The notes under the pieces: generated by a model
What the model was told of the DNA's origin: nothing
The model's input: the letters and a program-made list of their open reading frames with translations, nothing else
Databases searched by the model: none
Part shown: piece by piece, positions 1 through 10,411 of the stretch
Layout of the letters: the number at the start of each line of letters is the position of its first letter
Position numbering within the stretch: position 1 is the first letter of the stretch
Position numbers and translations under genes: made by a program
DNA from: Takakia lepidozioides
Taxonomy: Eukaryota; Streptophyta; Takakiopsida; Takakiales; Takakiaceae
Direction: 5' to 3'
DNA: 64,000 nt
Assembly (NCBI GenBank): GCA_030704615.1
Contig: CM060733.1
Span: forward strand, 17,482,001 to 17,546,000

Positions 1-2806
1 CTTCTCTTCTGCCAAGGCGTGCAGATCTTTCTCAGACTCGTCAACAATACCGCCAGACATGTCCAGGTACCACGGGCATCCAACGAGATGCGCGGGATGC
101 CATTGTTTCTGCATCTCGGGTGTGTAGACACAGCTTGGGCCCGCCACGGTCCAAGCCATGAAGAACGGGGGCTCTTGAGCCAGGGCCCCTGTCTGAAGGA
201 GCACGTATTTCATATACCTGCAAGGCAGTCAGCATGCGTGAGCAAAACTTGAGACCAACCTACTGGCAGAGTGCCACCGAAAACATAAAATGCGAATGCG
301 GTGCCGCATTTCCGAGACAAACCTCGTAACCAGGCTTCGCATACAAGGGCAGCTGTGCTTCACCTGTAAACAATTCGCATTGCAGCTTTCCCCGCTCCCT
401 CCTGATGTGTAAACTCCACGCTCCTTCTTGCTGTCTGTAGCTCTCTGGCGAAAAGGTTGTCCTTGTACGCACATCTGAAACGTGTCACGTAGTCTTCCAA
501 TGTCTGTGTTCCATCCCATTTGACGTACAAGCCGAACGAATTTGTGTGCATTACGACTTGCTCCTTTGCATTCGACATTACCTGCCATTCCCAAATGCAT
601 TGTCACGTAGCAGTTCAGGGAATTCATGTCAGAAAAGCAAATCTGGGGAAGTACCTTGAATTACCTGGAACCACCAAGTCATACGGTTGAGCCACACATC
701 CACTGCAGGGTCGGAAACTTCCAGTGGAAAAGACCACATTGTCCTTATGCTCTCGGATGCATTCCAGATCGACAGCCACCGTGTCTGCCATTTCCGATCC
801 AATGTCAGTGGCTGGAAGAGAGTGGCTATTGCTAGGAAGGAAATTCAGTGCATTGAAACCTCACCTTCTCTTTCGCCTCCACACATGCCGTTGAGAGGTG
901 ATGCAGTTTCTCCAATTGCATGGTCGGCTGCATGGCCCGAGAATAGTGTTTTGCAATCTCGGGGATGAAGTCCTTTCCAAGTGCCGGATCTGCAATTGCC
1001 ACCAGCTTCACAAGCTTTGACTTGTATTTGGTTCTGGACTTGACACCGGCTTCCTTCAAGTGCTCAGTCAATGACTGCAACGTTTTGACCTGCCCCTCAC
1101 TTTCCATGAAGAAGCGTTTGGCATGGGCCAAATCCAGCTTGATGTTTGACTGCCAACAAAAACATGCAGAAGCGTTACATTCGATTCATGTGGAAACATT
1201 ACTGGAAATTGGGGAAGGATGAGCAGAGGGAAATTGGAGCACGACTTACTTCGTATATCACCTCCACCATTCCATCCATAGTGAGACGATACCATGTCCG
1301 GTCTGTTTTTGCAACGGCTTTCTGAATGAGCTCCGGCTCCAGCATTTCCGCAAACATCTGCGGATCAGTAAGACCAGTTTTCCTCACCCTGTACAGCATA
1401 TGTGCCATGTGGGTATGCACGTACGCATTCTCAGTGACCCTGCAAGGCACACTCTCCAGTTCAGTACACGGAAGCACGGAATCAAACCAGAATGGAAACC
1501 GAAATGCGGCACCGCATTTCGAATGTGCTAGGGAGGGTATGAGTATCTTACGAGTTGAGGTCCGCCATGGCATTCTTGAGGAGGGAGGAGTCTGCCGCCT
1601 TCACCTTGAGGATGACACACTCCACCATGTAATGCCAGCCAATGTGCTTGGCATGGTTCTGCTTGATGTACTCCCACCAGGCGAGAAGTCGGTGATTCCC
1701 GTCCCACACAAAGAACATTTTTCCCGACATATGGCCGAAGTCGGGATCACCCTTCAGCGTCGCCTCGAATTCGTGGTTGCGAGTGTGCCAGTGGGTATCC
1801 CACGTTGACAATTCATCGGCAGTGGGTCCACGGGTTTCGCCGTCCTCATTCTCTATGGAAACGTAAAACGCTGCCGATCCCAGACGGTACCCTTCTCGAA
1901 ATGCGAACTTGAGCTTATCCACATCTCCGGGAAGGGCCTGCCTGACGATGGGAAGGGAGACCATGCGACAGAGTGGGATTCGAAGAGTCCGCTGGAATAC
2001 CCTGCTGCCCAGAACTCTGCCAATGCTACTGTGTGTCTCCTCCAACATTTTATCCGCTGCACTTTTGAAATCCTCCGGAGACATGTCTGTAGGTGCCGGT
2101 AGTGGCTGAGCAGCTGGAGCATCCTCAACTGGAGCTGCACTCTGGGGCCTGTGTGCGGGCAATTCTGCCACTGCAGAGGCCTCCTCCGGGCCTGCTAGCT
2201 CATCGGTGGTGAGGTCTGCCTGCGAACGTTCAGCGGCAGCACCCTCCTCCGGTACCAAATCGAGATCAACGGTCGATCCCATTGCCTTCGCTGCAGCAGA
2301 GTCGGCCCCAACATCTGCAGGCGGGAAATCCTCCAGGAACTGAGCTTCAGCTCGTGGAAGCGGTTTTGCGGGAGATTGTTCGCCGTCGCCCTGATTGCCT
2401 TCTGCTTCCTCATCCTTGCAGGTGAAGGTGTCTGCTGCAATAGAATCTGTCTTCTACCCTGCTGCTTCATTCGCGTTGGGGGGGGTGAATCGGCCTGAGC
2501 CGGTTCAGAAGCCAGTAGAGGGACGGGCTGCTTCTTCTTCGACTTTGCTGGAGAAGGGCCCGACCCCTGCTGGCGATTCTCCATGATCGAAGAACGCGAG
2601 TCGATCTCTGAGACTTTGAACTTGCCCTTCGAAGACGCGTCTTTGAATCGCAGAGGGCTAGGCCCGGCAGGAGTACCCGCGCTCGGGGATCGGGTGGGTG
2701 TACGTGCTGCAGCTAGCTCCTCGGACTCTTCCTGCGGCTCTTCGGATTCCTGCGATCCCTCCAGCACGTCCACCTTTCCTGTTAGGCATGCAAACATGTT
2801 CTGCAT
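1..2806 (-). pseudogene. ParB-like/DNA methyltransferase gene of element 1, 5' part, cut by window edge
   Basis: Exons by comparison with the copies at 29797 and 53829: 2806-1552, 1439-1250, 1149-865, 811-665, 581-364 and 217 to the window edge, all with GT-AG borders. Exon 1 encodes about 300 low-complexity, Ser/Pro/Glu-rich residues, then a ParB/sulfiredoxin-like domain (IPLCRMVSLP, then VWDGNHRLLA near residue 367, the counterpart of the ParB GxxR box). The methyltransferase half would lie left of the window. A single-base deletion near 2385, relative to the other copies, shifts the frame in the low-complexity region, so this copy is probably dead. It is transcribed away from the transposase at 5553. 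The start is the first ATG of the long conserved frame (MQNMFACL). Confidence 0.8.
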
Positions 2807-3419
2807 TCAAGTCTCCTAGCATTCAGTCTAAGAATTACAGAAGCAAAATGGGGGGTTCGGTGCTCGATCAGCTGCGCGCAGCCCGATCGCATGGAGCTCT
2901 CACTGGTGGCTGGGTTGCCTGAGTGGCCTGCTGCTCGGAGATGGCAATCTCCTCCTGTAGACGCATCTGCTTCCTCCCCTTCGGCATTGGCCTACGTCCG
3001 AAGTATAATTTCCGGAGCTTGCGACGAGGTCTCCTGTCTGGTGCACGAACTCCCCCCCTCTCAGGTTCGAGCATAAGAAGAACAGAGAGAGGGAAAAGGG
3101 GCAAAGAGTGCAGATGGAAAGGGCGCGAGAGGGGTGACTGAGGAGACACGACAAAAGTAGATGAAACGGCGGTGATGCACCACTTGGGTTCGAAAGGTTG
3201 GACGAAAGTGTCTCCTCGTGGAGTTTGCGTCATTACGAAATTCGAATCGTTGAGGGTACGCCCGCCGTCCGAAAATCAAACATCATTATCCAACGGTCAG
3301 GCCGCGCCGCCTCATGCCCCTTCAGTCAGATAGAGTGCCGACATGTGCAGCAATTCCGTTGCTCCACGTGTTCACATTTCAAGGCATTTCCGTCCCAGCG
3401 TCTGATGAGTTGGAGCGAG
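2807..3419. promoter_or_regulatory. Upstream region of the ParB-methyltransferase gene, element 1
   Basis: This stretch lies between the ParB-methyltransferase start and the palindrome array and has no credible reading frame. It is CT-rich near 3040-3140 and matches 29190-29796 in element 2 almost base for base, inverted. It probably holds the promoter and 5' leader of the ParB-methyltransferase gene. No clear TATA box was seen. Confidence 0.45.
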
Positions 3420-5125
3420 AATGCGAATGCGGCGCCGCATTTCCGTTAAGTACCATCACGCTACACATCCGTACTTGTTGGAAGAAAATGCGGCACCGCA
3501 TTTCCGTTCCACCTTCACATACCTTAGTTGTTGAACGGAAATACGGTGCCGCATTTCCGTCCCACAGCTCCATGTATGAGATTCAGAAGGGAAATGCGGC
3601 GCCGCATTTCCGTTCCCACTTCACATACGTTAGTTGATGAATGGAAATGCCGTGCCACATTTCCGTTCGGGAAAGTATAGAGGTCTCACCTGGACAGAAA
3701 TGCGGTGTCGCATTTCCGGTCTGGAAAGGTTGAAGGTCTCACATGGATGGAAATGCGGCAACACATTTCCGTAGCACAGCTCCAGGCCGAATATACAAAA
3801 CGGAAATGCGGCGCCGCATTTCCGTTCGAGAATGTCGGAAGGTGCGACTCGAACGGAAATGCGGTGCCGCATTTCTGTACCCGTTGCGCACGATTTTCAG
3901 TCAGAATGGAAATGCGGTACCGCATTTCCGTTCTGTAGAGTATTAACGTCTGACGCTGGCGGAAATGCCTTCCCGCATTTTCGTTCCACAGCTCCATGCC
4001 TCACATACAAAACGGAAATGCGGTGCCGCATTTCCGTTTTGGAATGTCGGATGGTGGGACTCCGACGGAAATGCGGTACCGCATTTCAATTCCGATGTTT
4101 CAGGATATTTCATCAGAACGGAAATGCGGTGCCGCATTTCCCTTTTAAATCTAATACATTCCGTTCTGGAATGTTGGGAGGTGCGACTCGGATGGAAATG
4201 CGCTGCCGCATTTCAGTTCCGATGGTTCACGATTTTCAGTCAGAACGGAAATGCGGTGCCGCATTTCCGTTCTGGAATGATGGTAGGTGCGACTCGGATG
4301 GAAATACGTTGCCGCATTTCAGTTCCGATGGTTCACGATTTTCAGTCAGAACGGAAATGCGGTGCCGCATTTCCGTTCTGGAATGATGGTAGGTGCGACT
4401 CGGATGGAAATACGGTGCCGCATTTCAGTTCAGATAGTTCACGATTTTCAGTCAGAACGGAAATGCGGTGCCGCATTTCCGTTCTGGATAGTGTGAATGT
4501 CTCAACCGGTCGGAATTGCGCTGTATGAAGCTGTCGGAATCTTACTCGGCTCCAGGCATCAGATACAAAATGGAAATGCGGCGCCGCATTTCCTTTATGG
4601 AATGTCGAAAAGTGCGACTTTGACGGAAATGCGGTGCCGCATTTCTGTTCCCGTTGTTCATAATTCTCAATCAGAACGGAAATGCGGTACCGCATTTCCG
4701 TTCCACCTTCACATACCGTGCTTGTTGAATGAAAATGCGGTACCGCATTTCCGTTCTCGAGAGTATGAATGTCTTTTAAGGACGGAAATGTGCTGCAGCA
4801 TTTCTATCCCTCAGCTCCATGCATCAGATACAAAATGGAAATGCGGCGCCGCATTCCCGTTCTGGAATGTCGAAAAGTGCGACTCGGACGGAAATGCGGT
4901 GCCGCATTTCTGTTCCCGTTGTTCATAAATCTCAATCAGAACGGAAATGCGGTACCGCATTTCCGTTCCACCTTCACATACCGTGCTTGCTGGATGGAAA
5001 TGCGTTACCGCATTTCCGTTCTGGAGAGTATAAAGGTTTCCCCCGGACGGAAACTCGGTGCCGCATTTCCGTCGCTCTGTTGCATGACCAAGATGCAATA
5101 CGGAAATGCGGCGCCGTATTTCCGT
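3420..5125. repeat. Family A palindrome array, central, about 31 copies at 53-bp spacing
   Basis: Copies of the near-perfect palindrome GAAATGCGGYRCCGCATTTC, where the central YR is CG, TG, CA or TA. Centres at 3812, 3865, 3918, 3971, 4024, 4077 and 4130 are exactly 53 bp apart; one gap is 74 bp (4130 to 4204), after which 53 bp resumes (4257, 4310). Spacer sequences are less conserved than the palindromes. The array lies between two divergent element genes. A unique stretch near 4500-4560 splits it into two segments, and this is where element 2 is broken. Confidence 0.95.
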
Positions 5126-5552
5126 CCACCAGCAATCGACAGAATCACTCGTGACGGGAAATCTGGAACCTCAATGGGTTGCATTGTTCCGAAACAACAC
5201 AATTGCGGCCAGTCTTGATGAGCACAACTTGGTTGTCTGACCGTTTTAACCAGCAGTCCTGGCACTTGTCAGTGCGAACGTTCCTGTCTGCACCGAGAAT
5301 ACTGCTGGATCCACCCTCAGGAGAAACTGTCAGGAGATGTTATTTCGTCGCCGAATCGGCCATCATTGTCCTACTCACTGGCTATGGAATCAAACCTCCC
5401 ACCTTCATGCATGTAGCTTGAAACAATACTTTCCACTTCAATGTGCGACTTCCAATTGTCGATGGACTCCGCAGATCCACTTAGATGGTGCCTGTGAGCC
5501 TTGGTCTGTCGCTATACTGAACCTCGCACTTGCCAACTCCGTGCGGTGTTCG

Positions 5553-8500
5553 ATGGCTCCGAATTCCTACGCTATAGTTTGCTGTCCTCCGCAACTTGGG
5601 AGAGCCTGGATCCCAAACGAGGGAGGACTTTGCAGAGTGACTGAAACTTACCTTTGTTCCAAATTCAAGCTCAAACCGGGCACAGTTTATTTGGAAGAAG
5701 AAAGGAAGGATGTTCCTGGACAGGTTGACGAGACCATTGTCGTGCTAGGTAACGACGGAGGTTGCGGAATCGAATGGCACGTTCCCCCGTCAGACACCAT
5801 CCTGTACCGAGCTGTGGGAATGCCCATTCCCTTTCCGAATCAGTCGCTGCCCACACCATCCACAAAGGAGTCCGGAAACCGAGAGGCGGCCACTGCCAAC
5901 AGAGAGGTATGCAACGATAATCATTCCCGACCTGGACCGTCAAGACCCTCCATAGCTTCTCGTGTGGACGTATTCGACATTTCCGACGAGGAAGATGATT
6001 GCATTGAGGTACCCATGTCCTCCACACGGTCGTTCAAATCCGGCATGGACGTCTCTGTAGGTGCTACGCATGTGCCCTCGAGCATAACTCCAACCCGGTC
6101 CATTGTGCAGCTCCTACGACAACATCACCTCGATGGTTCTCGCTCCGAGCTGGCTGCTCTCGACTATGCCAAATTCCCAGTCAGAAAGGTAACTTTTCTG
6201 CCTCCCGAAGTCGATGGCAATGTCATCTTCGAGTTTCCACCTGTTTCTTCGTCAAAGAAAGCCTCCGGGATGTTAACAGACATGGATCGAAAGCATGACG
6301 GACACCCCTGGTGTGTGACGAAGACCAGTAGCACGAAAATTGCTGATGGTGTTCGTGTACGATATGTCCTCTGTGCGGGGAAGCTGAGGTGCCTCAATCC
6401 CACCTGCTTCCACTTTCTCTCCAAAGGAGGGCGGAGAAACGAGACGGATTGGACTGGCACAACGCATCATCCATTCATTGTCTCCAGCCAAGCTCCTGCG
6501 GGTTCTTTCAAGTGTGCACATTGCAAAGAACCACCGACGTGCATGTCCATGTGCAGAGCCAAGCAATATTACGTAATCCATTTGCTCCCGGACTTGACTA
6601 GAGCTTGCATACACGTTGGGGTCCACTGCCACCCCTTGGCGAGAGGCAACATGCGTGAGGCTGTGCAGGAAGCACACGACATCATAAAAGAGGAGGTGAA
6701 ATTGAGCCCCGGAGCCAGACCAAAGCAGATTCAGCTGAAGGCAGCCCACAAGATTGCTCTTGGCAAAATCATGTCTGAAGATGGTTCCGACCGAGAGCCC
6801 TTGACCGAAGACGAGATGCGTGACCTCTTGGAGTCCGTCTCGCACGTTTGTAGTCCGAATGTGCGGAATCACATCGTATCTTGCAAGCAGGAGTTCGGCA
6901 GGGGGTCGGACATGTACTCAATCCTGGAGGTGAAACGAATGACTGGATATGACTACATCCAAGGTAGCAGGTTTCCAGGGCAAGGCAGCGAATCCGATCG
7001 TTGTTACATTTTCAAAATGTCGACGTGTGGGCCTGGGAGTGGAGTCGACTTGGTCACTCGCATGACAACTGGAAACTTGTCGAATGCTTGGGTGATGTTT
7101 GATCACATCAAGCGAATTACAAACCATCAGTGGGTGACTATGGGTGCGCATGTTTATGACTATCACTCCAAGAGGCTCATGACGATTGCAATCTGCGAGA
7201 TGAAAGGGGAGGACACACAGTCCGAGATGCATCTGTGGGAGGGCATAAACCAGCAGATGGCAAGGGCGGGATTGCCAGAGCCCAATTTCAGGGGATTCAT
7301 GGCAGACAACGCTCAGGCCAACTGGGCAGCGGTGCGGCGTGTGTACGGTGAGGACCCCAATGTTCCAATGGAGGGGAAAGAGAGATCCTGTGGATTCCAT
7401 TGGATGCAGAGTCTATCCCACTACACTACCAAATTTGTTGCTAGCTCATTCCAGGCTGAACACCGTGTCCTTTGTACGGCGTGGAAGGATGCACCCACAT
7501 TTGATGACGCGGAGGTTAAGTTTGCTATCATCGAGGCTTGGTGGAACACGTCAGGTGCAGTGGAGACAACCAATCTGGGAGCATTGCACAGCTGGTTGGG
7601 GTGGTGGCATTTTCGGTATCGACAGTTCGGACAGTACATGCGGGAGGTAGGCTGCTGTCATTTCGTTCATTTGTCTTTCTGTTACGGACATTTCGATTGG
7701 TCCCTCACCGTTGTTTGTGTCCTTCTAGGAGCGGTGCTTGGATTCCGACACGGACATGCCGAACACGAATATGGCAGAATCGGTCCACTCCTCCTGGCGA
7801 GCGTCTTCTGCCGCACATCTGGTGGACGTAGTGACGGCCACAACGGAGGACATCGACAGAGCAATCATGCAGCAAGCCACGTACTACAAGTTCCTGAGCG
7901 GCAAACAATGGGGCTTTGGGCCGGACAGGGAGGAATTGTTGGTACGAACAGCTTCGAGGTCCAAGAATCCAGTGAAATGGGCGACAGCATTGCGAGAGAA
8001 GATCAAAGGGACGCCTCTGCACCGCAGAGGTGAACACCTAGAGGGGGACGTCCGGACTCGCCCTGTCAGGCGGAGGATTGAAGAGGAACCCGGGTGCGAA
8101 GAGGATTCCTGGAGATCCGACAGGAACATTCGGACAGCACCTCGAGGTCCCGTCATGTTGCCGCACAATGTGTCTTCCAGCAGTGGAAGCCCAAGAAATT
8201 CCAGATCGCCGTCGCCTTCAACCGGGGATTTCGTGCAACAAATTCCCACCGCTCCCTTGCCCCACATTCCGCCCGCTGTTATGCAGTATGGCCAAGCCAT
8301 TGTGGAGACGACTGTGTCTGCCTCACAGTGGAGAATTGCTCGCACAAAGCCGTCGTTTCGAGGAAGGTGTTCCGCAATTCGTGTGGATACACGGCAACGT
8401 TGTTTAGAGATGATAAGGAGGAATCCAGATGGGGCTGTCCCTGCTCCTACTTTTACAGGAAGATTTGTCCATGCAAAGTTTGCGGAGGCGACAACCACCC

Positions 8501-9159
8501 AGTTCTGGTTCTGCAGGCACGACATTATGACTTGCGTGTATGGAAAGCCCAAGTACGGCATACAGACAATGCCAGAGGCTCCCCCGGTGTGGCCGGTGGA
8601 ACCAGGCTGCGATCTGAGTCAGGTTGAGGCCGACGCCCTTACCGCCGCAGGATTTCGGATGGTGCAGCGCACTGACGTGCCCAGACAACCATTTCCGCTT
8701 CCACAGCCTCCACCACCGACCCCTGTGAGAGCAAGAACAATGGGACACGACAGCTCTAAGCATCCTACACACCGTTGGGGGAAACCGAAGAGGCGGCGAC
8801 CTCCCTCAAAAGTGAACGAGACAAGGATGGGGAATGCACTTCGGATGAACTGTACAATCCAGAGCTCGACAGAAGTGCCCCCACCAGGATTCGGGCGTGT
8901 GTATCAGATGGCCACGGCGGGCTCAGCTGTTCGCAATGAGGTGTACACCATCACCATTTCAGAATTACCCACCTGCAATTGCACCGACTTCCAGATCATG
9001 GCGAACAAGGGGGCATCATACTGCCCTTGCAAGCATTTGTACTACGTGTACCTAAAGAGACTCCGTTGTAATTCCACAACTCATCACTTCATACATGCAC
9101 CAGGGTTGAGCCCCCAGGAGGTTCACACTCTTCTGAATATGGATCCAGGGGACCAGTGA
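5553..9159 (+). CDS. MULE-type transposase with SWIM zinc finger, element 1 (intact)
   Basis: Two exons, 5553-7646 and 7729-9159, with an 82-bp GT-AG intron; the joined frame is open for 1174 residues. Start chosen at 5553 (MAPNSYAIVC), where similarity to the diverged copies begins. Visible parts: an N-terminal domain; a Cys/His cluster around residues 248-360 (HDGHPWC, CAGKLRC, HVGVHCHP) resembling a WRKY-GCM1/FLYWCH-type finger; a DDE core with D517 (MFDHIK), D585 (FMADNAQ), the CGFHW motif and E715 (NMAESVH); and a C-terminal SWIM finger C1114-x-C1116 ... C1132-x-H1134. This order is that of Mutator-like transposases. It should cut and join element ends in the nucleus. It is the only uninterrupted transposase in the window, so element 1 may still supply activity. 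Confidence 0.9.
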
Positions 9160-9937
9160 GCTTGGCTTGCGGTCCACATACAATGGTACGCCCATCGGAT
9201 AGTAGAACTGTACTGCTGCCAGTACCTCAGACTCTGGCCACACAAAGGTCCGACATATGTCTTGCCTACCAGTAACCTGTTTTGATCGAACTAAGATATT
9301 ACTATATCGTTCACTTGTTTCCACGTGCATGTATTTTTGTATGTTGGAGGGTTCATGTTTTTCTGCTTTCCGAAAACTTGCTCTCCTCATTCGACCTCCG
9401 ACAAGGAAATGCGGCGCCGAATTTCCAAGTATCGTCGTAGGTACCCCCAGAGGCGGCCTTCGCCAACACCAAACCGCTCCGAAATTTCGCACGTGCGAAC
9501 CCTAATGCGGCACCCTATTTCCCAGTTCAGTTGCAAACCTTTCCCGCCGAATACCCGAAGAAGACAGAATTGTGAAGTACTGCAGACTGTATTGGTGCAG
9601 ACTCCATTGGTTCAATCGCGGCAAAAGGGTCAGCTTCATTCCAATGTTAAGGCATGTAAAACCGCGGAATACTCTATACAGGCCAGTATGCGACGTCCTT
9701 TTGCAGTGGTATACTGGATTTCCCGTTGCACGGTCACTTATTTCCATGAGCGGATCTATAAAACCATGAGCGGACTTGTTACTGACGACATATCTTCGCC
9801 GCATTACATGATCTGGAACGTCCAAAAACGGCAAGGTCAAATAAAAAACTATTATTTTAATACTTGTTTAATCTGCCGCATTTCCAAATTTGGAGGAGTC
9901 CGCTCATGAAATCCGCGTATCTTAGACTTCGGCTCAC
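9160..9937. other. 3' non-coding region of the element 1 transposase
   Basis: No gene is seen. A degraded family A palindrome lies at about 9402-9424 (GCGGCGCCGAATTTCC) and half-palindromes at about 9505 and 9875. An AATAAA is at about 9839. The same stretch recurs at 25108-25890 and, inverted, at 60640-61413. Confidence 0.6.
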
Positions 9938-10004
9938 CGCTCATGCGGCTCATGCGGCTCATGGCTCATGGCTCATGGTTTCTGCTCATGAAATAGTAAA
10001 CCTC
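9938..10004. mobile_element. Terminal end of element 1 (transposase side)
   Basis: Subterminal run of GCTCATG repeats ending in the inverted-repeat terminus; read inward the terminus is GAGGTTTACTATTTCATGAG. The identical end occurs at 25957 and 60563. The next nine bases (ACTGAATGT) are the expected target duplication; the partner copy lies left of the window. The insertion falls in an intron of the family B ParB gene, one base from a family B palindrome. Confidence 0.85.
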
Positions 10005-10005
10005 A

Positions 10006-10260
10006 CTGAATGTCTGCATTGACATTCAGCAAAATGAAGTGATCAACCCTCATTGTAACCTCTATGGACATTACAAAAATTTAAATAACCTTGAGGACCA
10101 CACAACAACTCCGTATGTGAATGTCGTCAACGCCATTCAAGGACATTATCAATTCTAATCAGGGACAATATAATTGCACCCTTAGATCCTAACCAGGTGA
10201 ATTCATATACTCGCTTAGAATGACTCAGACAAAGAAGTGAATGTCGTCAACGACATTCAA
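10006..10260. repeat. Family B palindromes inside intron 5 of the family B ParB gene
   Basis: Three palindromes: 10006-10029 (arms CTGAATGTC / GACATTCAG), about 10117-10139 and about 10238-10259. Consensus GAATGTCGTYAACGACATTC. The stretch 10030-10412 has no reading frame of note and corresponds to the intron that in family A also holds one palindrome. Confidence 0.85.
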
Positions 10261-10411
10261 TCTGGATCTAGATTGCAATCCATATGAAGCCCAATTTTTC
10301 CCAAAAAAAACAGTAGAGTTTCAAGTATGACATTTCACCTGTACACAACTCGCATCATGGCCCACTCTCCTCCAACCTGACTGTCAAAGTCGTTGGACCG
10401 TAAAATGTTAC

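Noticed and set aside
3420-5125. CRISPR array
   Set aside because: The repeat is a full palindrome, spacers are themselves related, there are no cas genes, and the DNA is eukaryotic.
3832-5218. Reading frames of 140-190 codons through the palindrome arrays, with repeated RCRISV / KCGTAFPF peptides, also at 27887-28663 and 35357-35812
   Set aside because: A palindrome is open in several frames and a 53-bp unit rotates the frame; the peptides appear on both strands and are by-products of the repeat.
5553-9159. hAT transposase, because of the 8-bp duplication in element 2
   Set aside because: Element 3 has 9 bp, and the D-D-CxxHW-E-SWIM order is that of Mutator-like enzymes.
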